DNA of 64,000 nucleotides from JANJTB01 sp032027125. GTDB taxonomy: Bacteria; Bacteroidota; Ignavibacteria; Kapaibacteriales; UBA2268. Shown one piece after another: positions 25,453-33,007 of the stretch (within the stretch, counting starts at the first letter, position 1; each line of letters opens with the position of its first letter). The notes under the pieces are model-generated. The model worked only from the letters and a program-made list of their open reading frames with translations. It had not been told where the DNA came from and ran no database searches. The stretch is from the NCBI GenBank assembly GCA_032027125.1, contig JAVSMQ010000001.1:1507910-1571909 (forward strand). Reading direction: 5' to 3'. The position numbers and the translations under genes were made by a program.

Positions 25453-25757
25453 AAATCAATGCAACAAATCCGAATTAATGGTAATAGAATATCATTTACT
25501 TATTCGCTTTAGATATATTAAAAAATAAATTTTTTGTGCTTGATATTGAGAAAATGAAAAGTTTACTATGTAACTAAAAATAATTTGTCCCCTTTTGACG
25601 TTCTTATGACATATATATGTATAGGAAGATACAAATTAAAAATAGTTTAAATTTCTGTAAAAATTATAAGGTTTAGATGTAAAAAAGATTCTACAAATTA
25701 TGTTATTGAAACATAAAGTATTTACATTTTTGTTTAACTGATTTAAGGAGTCTTTTA
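25453..25757. other. Intergenic region with repeat copy B and conserved leader
   Basis: Repeat copy B occupies about 25573-25645. The following 110 bases (to the AAGGAG at about 25745) are clearly similar to the leader of the paralogous gene at 32109, including GATTCTACAAATTATGTTAT. The shared leader suggests a duplicated promoter and 5' untranslated region. Confidence 0.6.
25573..25645 (+). repeat. TTTGTCCCC dispersed repeat, copy B
   Basis: TTTGTCCCCTTTTGACGTTC then TTATGACATATATATGTATA and GGAAGATACAAATTA. ACATATATATGT is a perfect 12-base palindrome shared with copies C and D. It lies about 115 bases before the start of the first 171-residue secreted protein. Confidence 0.85.
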
Positions 25758-26273
25758 ATGAAAAGATTGATTTGTCTTCTGATTGCTTTATTTACTTTTA
25801 TTCCTTTAAACGGAATATATGCTCAAATCAAAATCGGCGAATTGAAAAATGGTTCGGCAGTAATCACACACGACTTACAAGATTTATTACAGGCAATTGA
25901 AAAAGAATACTCTATGGATACCAAGAAAGTCATTAAGTTTCTTTATGCCAAAATCATGATTTCTAAAGATAATAAATATTGGCTGGCTGCAGGGAATCAT
26001 AATCCTAATACAAATTTTAAAATGGCAGTTCAATTAGTTCTGAATTCTAAAACCAATGAATTGCATGTCAGCAGGATTTCTGCTACAATTACACAATACT
26101 GCAGTGACTGCAATAGTCCCAATTGTGCATTGATTTTTGATGATGATGGAAATATAAACGGTTGCAGTGATTGTGATTCCGGAAATTCAAAAGATTTTTG
26201 TAATCATAATATCACTTCTGAAAGTCCAGCTAAGAATCAGGTTGTTGTTGAACGCTATTTATTAAAACATTAA
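25758..26273 (+). CDS. Small secreted protein with cysteine-rich middle (paralogue 1)
   Basis: A 171-residue exported protein: signal peptide at residues 1-22 (GIYAQ cleavage). Residues 23-52 (IKIGELKNGSAVITHDLQ and on) and the last eight (VERYLLKH) are nearly identical to the protein at 32109, whereas the middle differs strongly. Here the middle has CSDCNSPNC and CSDCDSGNSKDFC, seven cysteines in about 35 residues, suggesting disulfides or metal binding. I recognise no family. The ATG has AAGGAG about nine bases upstream. The gene has its own terminator and shares its leader with its paralogue. Confidence 0.75.
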   Translation: MKRLICLLIALFTFIPLNGIYAQIKIGELKNGSAVITHDLQDLLQAIEKEYSMDTKKVIKFLYAKIMISKDNKYWLAAGNHNPNTNFKMAVQLVLNSKTNELHVSRISATITQYCSDCNSPNCALIFDDDGNINGCSDCDSGNSKDFCNHNITSESPAKNQVVVERYLLKH

Positions 26274-26279
26274 TTTCGA

Positions 26280-26328
26280 GGGGATTAAGATTGAAAAATA
26301 ATTCGGTCTTAATCCCTTATTTTTTATC
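26280..26328 (+). terminator. Terminator after secreted paralogue 1
   Basis: GGGATTAAGA (26281-26290) pairs with TCTTAATCCC (26307-26316), then TTATTTTTTAT. The same stem follows the paralogue at 32109, so the terminator was duplicated with the gene. Confidence 0.85.
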
Positions 26329-26361
26329 ATTTTGAGGGTGTTTTGAAAATATTCAAATCTA

Positions 26362-27744
26362 TTACTTAATACCATATTTTGATATTTTGTATCTTATTGT
26401 CCGCTCACCGATATTTAGTATATCAGCAGCTTTTACCTGATTACCGCCGGTTACTGCAAGTGCTTTACGAATCAGGACTGATTCAAGCTGCTCAACTTTT
26501 AAATTCAAATCTCCTAACTCAAAGCAGGTTTCATCAGACATTTCTGAAGCAGAGAGGTTTGAAGCAGCAATCTCTTTTGGCAGGTCATCAATTGTAATAA
26601 TATTTCTTCTTGAAATGACAACAGCTCTCTGTATAATATTTTCAAGTTCGCGAATATTCCCGGGATAATTATATTTCATCAGCAAATCAGTTGCTTCTTT
26701 ATCCAAGCCGTTAATTTTTCTGCCGTTAATTTCAGAATATTTTTTAAGGAAATACTCAATCAATGGCTTAATATCAGAGCGGCGTTTTCGTAGAGGCGGA
26801 ATTTCTATAGTAACCACGTTCAATCTATAAAGCAAATCTTCCCGAAATTCTTTATTTGAAATCATTTCCTCAAGATTTCGATTTGTTGCCGAAACAATTC
26901 TAACATCCGTTTTAATGGTTTTGTCACCGCCGAGCCGTTCGATTTCACCAAATTGGAGAACTCGCAGCATCTTGACTTGCACAGCCAGCGGTATATCGCC
27001 AACTTCATCAATGAACAAAGTCCCGGTGTCAGCTTGCTCAAATTTGCCGATTCTGGATTTCACCGCACCGGTAAAAGCTCCTTTTTCGTTTCCAAAAAGT
27101 TCGCTTTCAAATAATGTTTCGGGAAGTGCGGCACAATTAACAACTACGAACGGATTAGACTGCCTGTTGCTTGCATCGTGAATAGCGCGTGCAATAAGCT
27201 CTTTGCCGGTTCCGCTTTCACCTCTTATTAATACACTTGCTTTTGAATCTGCAACTCTCGAGGCTATGCTCAGAACCTCTTCCATTGCAGAGCCGCTGTA
27301 AATAATCGAGCTGAAAGATACTGCATTTTTGTTTGAACTTATGTTGTCAAGGAGACTTTTGTTATCATCAAGTACAGCAATTTTGTCTTCTGTTTTGGCA
27401 ATTAACTCAAGGAGGTCATTGAGTTCAATCGGCTTCTGGATAAAGTCAGCGGCGCCGTATTTCATTAAATTAACCGCATCGTCAATTTCACCATACGCAG
27501 TAGAGATTATTACCGCAATTTCAGGATTTATTGCCTTAACTTCAAGAAGCAGTTCTTTTCCGGTTTTACCGGGCATTTTTAAATCAGAAATGATTAAATC
27601 AATCTGATTTTTTTTAAAAAAGCTCACGGCTGAATCAACATCCGAAAAATCAAATACTTTATAACCTTTATTTTCAAGAAATCCTTTTATAGGAATTCTT
27701 TGATTATCTTCATCATCTACGAGAATTATTTTAAAATTTTTCAT
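26362..27744 (-). CDS. NtrC-family sigma54-dependent response regulator
   Basis: A 460-residue activator with three domains. The receiver (1-118) has the acidic pocket DDED (10-13), phospho-acceptor D54 and K104. The AAA+ domain (about 145-380) has Walker A GESGTGKE (175-182), the sigma54-contacting GAFTGA (222-227), the Walker B segment TLFIDEVGDI, and the SATNRNLEEM and FREDLLYRLNV motifs. The C-terminal Fis-type helix-turn-helix spans about 420-458 (NQVKAADILNIGERTIRYKI). It opens sigma54 promoters when phosphorylated. It overlaps the upstream kinase gene by four bases (ATGA), so the two are translationally coupled. A sigma54-like site lies at 31522-31538. Confidence 0.95.
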   Translation of the reverse strand: MKNFKIILVDDEDNQRIPIKGFLENKGYKVFDFSDVDSAVSFFKKNQIDLIISDLKMPGKTGKELLLEVKAINPEIAVIISTAYGEIDDAVNLMKYGAADFIQKPIELNDLLELIAKTEDKIAVLDDNKSLLDNISSNKNAVSFSSIIYSGSAMEEVLSIASRVADSKASVLIRGESGTGKELIARAIHDASNRQSNPFVVVNCAALPETLFESELFGNEKGAFTGAVKSRIGKFEQADTGTLFIDEVGDIPLAVQVKMLRVLQFGEIERLGGDKTIKTDVRIVSATNRNLEEMISNKEFREDLLYRLNVVTIEIPPLRKRRSDIKPLIEYFLKKYSEINGRKINGLDKEATDLLMKYNYPGNIRELENIIQRAVVISRRNIITIDDLPKEIAASNLSASEMSDETCFELGDLNLKVEQLESVLIRKALAVTGGNQVKAADILNIGERTIRYKISKYGIK

Positions 27745-29717
27745 ACTTTTTTCAACTCAACAAAAAATGTAGTACCTGCATCATTTGATTCAAAATATAT
27801 TTTGCCTTCGTGCTCTTCAATTATTTTATTGACGATTCCAAGCCCCAGTCCGGTACCTTTGCTTTTAGTAGTAAAATATATGTCGAAAATTTTATCCTTT
27901 ATTTCGTCATTTATTCCTGCACCTGAATCCGAAACGGTTACAATCCAATTCTGAACGGTATCCTTAATTTGAATAAGAATTTCACTATTTTCGGCGGAGG
28001 CATCTAAAGCATTTTGAATTAAATTTATAAATACCTGCTGAATTCTATCTTTATCAATATTTGCAATTTTGTTATTTTCTGCTTTATAATTTATCCTGAT
28101 ATTCTTTTCCAGGGCAGTAGATTTAAGCAGATTAACCGCATTATTAACAGGATTATTTAAATCTTCGTGTTTGAGGATAATTCTATTGATTTTGGAAAAT
28201 TCTAAAAATTGAGATATAATTTTGTCAATTCTTCTAATTTCCTGCCTGACTGTACGGACCAACTCAAAATAATCCTCTTTGCTGTGATTTGGCTCAAATT
28301 CATACTCAAGCCTTTGTGCAATAACATTTATTGCATTCATAGGATTCCGTATTTCGTGTGCTACTCCTGCGGCAAGAGTACCGGTTGCTTTCAGCTTTTC
28401 GTTCCTTCTTTTGATTTCTTCTGCTTGTTTAATTTCTGAAACATCCCTAATTACAGCTATTGCAATGTATGGTTCATTATTAGAATCATAAATTGATGAT
28501 GTGCTGTATGCAAGTATCAACTTTTCACCCATCGGATTAGTATGCTCAATTTCATTATATCCAAAAGACTTACCCGAAAGAATCGCTTCTGTAAGATTTA
28601 AAAAACCAATATCAAAAATGGACTCAATTTTTTTACCTAAATCAACCTTTCCAAATAGAGATTCAGATTTGTGATTATACAAAATAATATTCTGATTCTT
28701 GTCTATTCCAATAACACCTTCATTTATATTGAATAGCAAAATACTGGTATAATCAAGCATTTGTTTGTGCTCTTCCTTCAGCTTTATATGTCGTGAACGC
28801 TGATAAATGAAAGCGGTCGTTCCAAAAGCTATGAGGAAAAGCCCAAGAGAAAGCAAAATCGTCCGCCTTGTACTACTTTGTTTAATGTCTCTTACTTTTT
28901 TTAAAGACATCCCGAGTCTGAGGTACAAATCATCATCTTCATTTTTGACTTTGATTACAGATTCAAGTATTTTCTTTTCATTATAATCAATTATTCTGCT
29001 GAATTTTAAATTTGAATCATTAAGATTTAGCATCTCTTCATCACTATCAACAGTTGAAAGCGGCAAAATATTGTGTGTGGCTGAAATCAATCCTATATCA
29101 TCCTGAAGAGCAACAAATTCAATCACAGGATTTTTGCTGAAATCATTGATAAGTTTTCCTATGCCTATTGATTTTCTCAGGTCAAGCAGTTTTGACTTAT
29201 CTATACCTGCAGCAACCAAACTCTTTTTATCGGAGAATTGACCGCCTATAAGATAATATAAATTCCCTTTTATTTCGTGAACTCCTAATTCCAGCCAGAA
29301 ATACTGCTCTTCATTTACGTATCGAAGATAATCATTCAGGCTGCTGTCCAAATCCGCAGGAGAGTTGACTTCAAGGTTACTGACTACTCCGATTCTATCT
29401 GATATATAGATGAAATCTAAATCATACATATCTGAAAATTCTTTTATCTGATTTTTTGTAAAGCGTTTGTGAGTATTTATGTGGTCAGCAAGAGAAGATG
29501 CAGCAACAAGTGAATTGACTATCTCGTCCAGTATGATTTCATTTGTTTTAATATTATTTTCCATAGATTGTTTTAGAGCATAAATCATATTCTCTGATTC
29601 TGAGCGGCTCATATCAAGCAGGTCATTTTTTGTTTGGTTAAGCTCAAAATAAGAAAATACTGCAACTGAAATCGCCAAAATAAATGCTGCTATTGATATT
29701 AAATAAATTCTTTTCAA
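27741..29717 (-). CDS. Sensor histidine kinase
   Basis: A 658-residue inner-membrane kinase. TM1 is at about 5-22, an extracytoplasmic sensor region (about 25-283) resembles a Cache/double-PAS layout, and TM2 is at 285-304. A PAS domain follows (about 320-430, EGVIGIDKNQNIILYN and IRDVSEIKQAEE). The dimerisation domain has the phospho-acceptor H454 in AAGVAHEIRNPMNAI. The ATPase domain has the N box (NLIQNALDAS), DSGAGI and GTGLGLGIV. It should phosphorylate the response regulator encoded directly downstream. The start is TTG at 29717 (MKRIYLISIAAF), giving a proper first membrane helix. The signal is unknown. Confidence 0.93.
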   Translation of the reverse strand: MKRIYLISIAAFILAISVAVFSYFELNQTKNDLLDMSRSESENMIYALKQSMENNIKTNEIILDEIVNSLVAASSLADHINTHKRFTKNQIKEFSDMYDLDFIYISDRIGVVSNLEVNSPADLDSSLNDYLRYVNEEQYFWLELGVHEIKGNLYYLIGGQFSDKKSLVAAGIDKSKLLDLRKSIGIGKLINDFSKNPVIEFVALQDDIGLISATHNILPLSTVDSDEEMLNLNDSNLKFSRIIDYNEKKILESVIKVKNEDDDLYLRLGMSLKKVRDIKQSSTRRTILLSLGLFLIAFGTTAFIYQRSRHIKLKEEHKQMLDYTSILLFNINEGVIGIDKNQNIILYNHKSESLFGKVDLGKKIESIFDIGFLNLTEAILSGKSFGYNEIEHTNPMGEKLILAYSTSSIYDSNNEPYIAIAVIRDVSEIKQAEEIKRRNEKLKATGTLAAGVAHEIRNPMNAINVIAQRLEYEFEPNHSKEDYFELVRTVRQEIRRIDKIISQFLEFSKINRIILKHEDLNNPVNNAVNLLKSTALEKNIRINYKAENNKIANIDKDRIQQVFINLIQNALDASAENSEILIQIKDTVQNWIVTVSDSGAGINDEIKDKIFDIYFTTKSKGTGLGLGIVNKIIEEHEGKIYFESNDAGTTFFVELKKV

Positions 29718-29799
29718 TATTGTATAACTTCAATTGCGTAAAACAACATATTCTAAAACCATAAAGGTCAATTCCAGATGATTATAGTTTACAAAAATA

Positions 29800-29833
29800 A
29801 ATAATATTTTCCTTTATAAAGGAAAATATTATT
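29800..29833 (-). terminator. Perfect 13-bp hairpin between the barrel and kinase genes
   Basis: AATAATATTTTCC (29800-29812) pairs with GGAAAATATTATT (29821-29833) around an eight-base loop. Read on the minus strand it is followed by a T-rich stretch, fitting a terminator for the barrel gene and separating it from the kinase transcript. Confidence 0.75.
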
Positions 29834-29859
29834 ATTGGCAATGTATTTGTTCATTTATA

Positions 29860-30981
29860 TCAGATGCCAAGCTCTATGCCGAGAGTTATGAAATTGCCTT
29901 TATAGTTCATCTCCTGATAATTTGATGTGTTCTCAAAATTATAATAATCTAATATAATTTTCAAATTGTTAAAAATACTATTTTCAAAATATATTCTTTT
30001 TTCGAAGCTTATTCCGAAACTGTTATTCTCATCCTTTCTGGATTCATAAATATCATCAATCAAATTTACTTCGTAATTATACTCTTTATCGGATAATGAG
30101 TAAGTTACCGAGCCCTTAATTGCGAAAGGTAAAATATGAGTTAGTTTTACTGTGTATGTTGAGTGAATAAAGCTGTATGGGTCATCAAAAAATTCATTGT
30201 CACCTGCGAAATCATAACCGATATAATCAATTGGAGTATCGTAAACATTTAAAGCACTGCTGCCTTCATATTGCACACTTATTCCGGTTGATTCAATTAT
30301 ATTTTGGGCTATCTGAACAGAATATCTTAACTGTAATGCCGAGCTTCCGAAATTTGTCCGGACTCTGCCGTCTCTTGTAAAAACGAAATCAGCGACATCA
30401 TCAGGTATGGAATAATAGAATTTTGAATGAAGATTTGAGCTTAGTTTAATCGCTGTTTTTGTTTCAAAAGATTTATTGATTACAATGCCGCTCGTATTTT
30501 CAATAAAATTAAGTTCATTAAGTAAATTAAAAGTTTTATACTTGAAATCTGAATTTAAATTTAGAATAAAACCATCATCAATTAAGCGGGTAAAGCCGAT
30601 ACCTGCAAAATACTGCCAGGTATCTGAATTGTCATCTAATGTTACTGCCTGACGCATCAGAATAGTGCCGTATATGCTGATTGATGCGTTCTCATCAGAA
30701 TTGGTATAAACCGAATATCCTGTACCCAAAGATGTAGTAAGATAATTCCTTTCAGAATAGTTGAAATACTGCGAAATCCCTGCTCCGCCCCAAAAACTAA
30801 AGTTTGTATCCGGAGAGTATGACAGACTGAGACTATTGGAAGAAATCGGAGAGTTGAATGCTGTTCCGTTAAACGAATTGGCAGTATAACCTGATTGTGA
30901 ATTAAAATCAACACCAATCTGGGAAAAACTAAAATTCATTGTGATTATGATTAATATACTATATATGATGAGATTTTTCAT
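29860..30981 (-). CDS. Outer-membrane beta-barrel-like protein, unknown function
   Basis: A 373-residue exported protein with a signal peptide (1-20, NFSFSQ). The body alternates polar and hydrophobic residues through many predicted strands (SISIYGTILMRQAVTL, KTAIKLSSNLHSKFYYS, GSVTYSLSDKEYNYEVNL). The C-terminus is GNFITLGIELGI. No named family is recognised. It is downstream of the calcium-loop protein gene on the same strand with a hairpin between, and upstream of the two-component system, so it may be part of the regulon or sensing circuit. Confidence 0.65.
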   Translation of the reverse strand: MKNLIIYSILIIITMNFSFSQIGVDFNSQSGYTANSFNGTAFNSPISSNSLSLSYSPDTNFSFWGGAGISQYFNYSERNYLTTSLGTGYSVYTNSDENASISIYGTILMRQAVTLDDNSDTWQYFAGIGFTRLIDDGFILNLNSDFKYKTFNLLNELNFIENTSGIVINKSFETKTAIKLSSNLHSKFYYSIPDDVADFVFTRDGRVRTNFGSSALQLRYSVQIAQNIIESTGISVQYEGSSALNVYDTPIDYIGYDFAGDNEFFDDPYSFIHSTYTVKLTHILPFAIKGSVTYSLSDKEYNYEVNLIDDIYESRKDENNSFGISFEKRIYFENSIFNNLKIILDYYNFENTSNYQEMNYKGNFITLGIELGI

Positions 30982-31014
30982 TTTATAACTCTACTGCTTT
31001 TATTTAGATTAGAA

Positions 31015-31049
31015 ATGCCGGTCACTCATTTTTCTTGATTGACCGGCAT
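31015..31049 (-). terminator. Hairpin terminator after the calcium-loop protein gene
   Basis: ATGCCGGTCA (31015-31024) pairs with TGACCGGCAT (31040-31049). On the minus strand TTCTAATCT follows. It separates the calcium-loop gene from the barrel gene; read-through may still feed the latter. Confidence 0.8.
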
Positions 31050-31056
31050 CATAAGA

Positions 31057-31449
31057 TTACTTTTTGCCGCGTTTTCTAAGACCGGTTTTTGAGCCTTCAC
31101 CGGCACCTGAACCGTCCATTAATCTTTGACGAACTGCACTGCCTGCATTGTCGCAAACACCATCACCGTCAGCATCTACAAAATTTAGTCTTTTGCCTTT
31201 TCCTTGAGGATTGCCTGCATTGTCGCAAACGCCGTCGCCATCTGCGTCAACAAAGTTAGGAGCTGAGGGATTATTCTGATTAAGTCTTTTTGGAGCACCG
31301 GTATTGTTATCACAAACGCCGTCACCATCTGCATCTACCCAGTTAGTCTGGAGTTTTTTCTGAAGCTTTTTGCCATTTTGTGCAAAAGCATCGGTATTAA
31401 GAGTTACAGTAAGAATTACTGCTGCGAGAATTATCATCATCTTTTTCAT
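31057..31449 (-). CDS. Secreted protein with three DADGDGVCDN calcium-loop repeats
   Basis: A 130-residue exported protein: signal peptide to about residue 23 (DAFAQ). Three copies of VDADGDGVCDN lie near residues 38-48, 66-76 and 91-101. DxDxDGxxD is the calcium-coordination pattern of thrombospondin type 3 and EF-hand-like loops, and each repeat also carries a cysteine. The tail is basic and glycine-rich. The ATG at 31449 is chosen over an upstream start because AGGTGA sits just before it and the signal peptide then begins properly. A sigma54-like promoter lies about 75 bases upstream, so it is a candidate target of the nearby NtrC-type regulator. Confidence 0.78.
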   Translation of the reverse strand: MKKMMIILAAVILTVTLNTDAFAQNGKKLQKKLQTNWVDADGDGVCDNNTGAPKRLNQNNPSAPNFVDADGDGVCDNAGNPQGKGKRLNFVDADGDGVCDNAGSAVRQRLMDGSGAGEGSKTGLRKRGKK

Positions 31450-31521
31450 CGAGTCACCTTTTAGGTTATGATTTATAAAAACATTTATTTTAACTTTTCT
31501 GCACGCGTACATAAGATGTTA

Positions 31522-31538
31522 TTCAATTGTCGTGCCAA
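31522..31538 (-). promoter_or_regulatory. Sigma54-like -24/-12 promoter element
   Basis: On the minus strand the sequence reads TTGGCACGACAATTGAA. TTGGCACG matches the sigma54 -24 consensus exactly; the -12 part is TTGAA rather than TTGCA, with correct spacing. It lies 73 bases before the ATG of the calcium-loop protein gene, leaving a leader of about 60 bases. Confidence 0.55.
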
Positions 31539-31685
31539 GATTGTAAATGCTTTGTATATTTGATACTTATAAAAAATGGCATATTTTTCTGCAGATAATA
31601 ATCGTCAATTTTTGTATTTAATTTTATCAATTTCGTTAAAATTGTCGAATAGTTCATACTTAGATATCAAAAATATATTTTTACT

Positions 31686-31765
31686 AACTAAAAAATAATA
31701 TGTCCCCTTTTGACCTTCTTATGACATATATATGTATAGGAAGATGCAAATTGAAAATAGTTTTT
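31686..31765 (+). repeat. TTTGTCCCC dispersed repeat, copy C
   Basis: Core TATGTCCCCTTTTGACCTTC, then TTATGACATATATATGTATA and GGAAGATGCAAATTG. It has no convincing gene of its own and is followed 240 bases later by copy D. Confidence 0.82.
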
Positions 31766-31923
31766 AAAATGCTGAATGATGGAAATATTTTAAAGGATAT
31801 ATACAAATATATCTATTCTATAATTTGTTTTCAATATGTTCAGTTATATTTTTTTGTGTTATAAAAAATTTATGTATATTTGTAAATATGAATGAGAAAA
31901 GTATCATTTATGTTTTATTAAAA

Positions 31924-32000
31924 CTAAGAAATAAATTGTCCCCTTTTAACATTCTTATGACATATATATGTATTAGTAGATACAAATTGAAAGAAGTTTA
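31924..32000 (+). repeat. TTTGTCCCC dispersed repeat, copy D
   Basis: Core ATTGTCCCCTTTTAACATTC, then TTATGACATATATATGTATT and AGTAGATACAAATTG. The position relative to the start of the second secreted paralogue equals that of copy B to the first. Confidence 0.82.
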
Positions 32001-32108
32001 AATTTTTGAAAAAATTATAAGGTTTAGATATAAAAAGATTCTACAAATTATGTTATTGAAAAATAAATAATTGCAATTTTTGTAAAACTGATTTAAGGAG
32101 TCTTTTTA

Positions 32109-32624
32109 ATGAAAAAATTCATTTATCTTCTGATTGTTTCTTTTGCTTTTATTCCTTTAAACGGAATATATGCTCAAATCAAAATCGGCGAATTGAAAAA
32201 CGGTTCGGCAGTAATCACACACGACTTACAGGATTTATTACAGGCGATTGAAAAAGAGCATAATATGGATAAAAATGAAAATATTAAATTTCTATATGCT
32301 AAGATATTGATTTTTAATGATAATAAATATTGGCTAAATGCCGGGAATGAAAATCCTGATTCAATGTTTAAGTTTACAATCCTATTAGAAAAAAGTACAG
32401 AAAATGATGATTTATTTATAAGTCCTTATAAAATTGAATCGCCAAAACGTTGTACATATTGTTATAATCCTGATTGTGGTAAAGCAAAAGATGAAAATGG
32501 TAATATTTTTTATTGCTCTGCTGCAAAGCCAAAACCTACGGACGAAAATAACAATACCCAAGCCAAATCTCAGAATAAACGGAGATTAAGTGTTGCAGTT
32601 GAACGTTATTTATTAAAACATTAA
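32109..32624 (+). CDS. Small secreted protein (paralogue 2)
   Basis: A 171-residue exported protein, paralogous to that at 25758. The signal peptide (to GIYAQ) and the next 30 residues (IKIGELKNGSAVITHDLQ onward) are almost identical and the C-terminus is again VERYLLKH. The middle differs and has only four or five cysteines (RCTYCYNPDCG, YCSAAK) followed by a polar, low-complexity linker. Leader, ribosome-binding site (AAGGAG) and terminator are also conserved, so the whole unit with repeat copy D is a duplicate of that with copy B. Function is unknown. Confidence 0.75.
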   Translation: MKKFIYLLIVSFAFIPLNGIYAQIKIGELKNGSAVITHDLQDLLQAIEKEHNMDKNENIKFLYAKILIFNDNKYWLNAGNENPDSMFKFTILLEKSTENDDLFISPYKIESPKRCTYCYNPDCGKAKDENGNIFYCSAAKPKPTDENNNTQAKSQNKRRLSVAVERYLLKH

Positions 32625-32630
32625 TTTCAC

Positions 32631-32675
32631 GGGGATTAAGATTGATATAGAATTCGGTCTTAATCCCTTAATTTT
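32631..32675 (+). terminator. Terminator after secreted paralogue 2
   Basis: GGGATTAAGA (32632-32641) pairs with TCTTAATCCC (32658-32667), followed by TTAATTTTATT. It is the duplicate of the hairpin at 26280-26328. Confidence 0.82.
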
Positions 32676-32680
32676 ATTAA

Positions 32681-32755
32681 AAATAAATATAATTTGTCCC
32701 CTTTTGACATTCTTATGACATATATAAGTAAAGGATGATACGAATTAAAAAAAGT
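32681..32755 (+). repeat. TTTGTCCCC dispersed repeat, copy E
   Basis: Core TTTGTCCCCTTTTGACATTC, then TTATGACATATATAAGTAAA and GGATGATACGAATT. It directly precedes a GC-richer 100-base stretch with a consensus ribosome-binding site and a 21-codon ORF. Confidence 0.82.
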
Positions 32756-32786
32756 TATTTAATTCTGAAAACTCAGGAGGAGTTAG

Positions 32787-32852
32787 ATGTCCGTAGAAAA
32801 AGCACAAACCACCGGAATCCTAAACAATATTCCCGTGCCCTTAGGTGGTTAG
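32787..32852 (+). CDS. Possible 21-residue peptide gene
   Basis: An ATG six bases after AGGAGGAG opens a 21-codon ORF (MSVEKAQTTGILNNIPVPLG plus G) ending with TAG at 32852. In this AT-rich region the strong ribosome-binding site and GC-richer ORF stand out. After the TAG the same frame continues for ten codons (SSNITRWDYK) to another stop, so it could also be the start of a decayed gene. It has no close match that I recognise. Confidence 0.35.
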   Translation: MSVEKAQTTGILNNIPVPLGG

Positions 32853-32881
32853 TCGTCAAATATCACAAGGTGGGATTACAA

Positions 32882-33007
32882 ATGAACTTTCTTTTGTTAA
32901 GTTCTTTTTTTATTTATATATATTTGGAAAAGACAAGTATTAATAAAATCAAATACTTATATATTTCTTTTTCGAATTTCTTTTCAATTCCTTTTTTTTT
33001 CTGTTAA
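32882..33007 (+). CDS. Possible 41-residue hydrophobic peptide
   Basis: The ORF starts MNFLLLSSFFIYIYLEKT, is rich in Phe, Ile and Tyr, and ends in SIPFFFC. AAGGTGGGA lies nine bases upstream as a possible ribosome-binding site. Its end overlaps the 3' end of the convergent ATPase gene by 24 bases. Base composition alone would produce such an ORF in AT-rich DNA, so confidence is low. Confidence 0.2.
   Translation: MNFLLLSSFFIYIYLEKTSINKIKYLYISFSNFFSIPFFFC

Larger units (their letters stand above)
31539..32108. other. Intergenic region with repeat copies C and D
   Basis: Two same-orientation copies of the TTTGTCCCC repeat, at about 31686-31765 and 31924-32000. A 33-codon ORF (MLNDGNILKDIYKYIY and on, starting 31769) follows copy C but has no ribosome-binding site and is not called. 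The remainder is AT-rich and the last 110 bases are the duplicated leader of the gene at 32109. Confidence 0.5.

Noticed and set aside
31769..31870. 33-codon ORF after repeat copy C
   Set aside because: No ribosome-binding site, low-complexity hydrophobic composition, and no counterpart after other repeat copies.
32735..33007. 90-codon ORF after repeat copy E
   Set aside because: It begins inside the repeat, its frame conflicts with the well-placed ribosome-binding site of the 21-codon ORF, and its sequence resembles no protein; only its 3' part (from 32882) is listed as a weak candidate.
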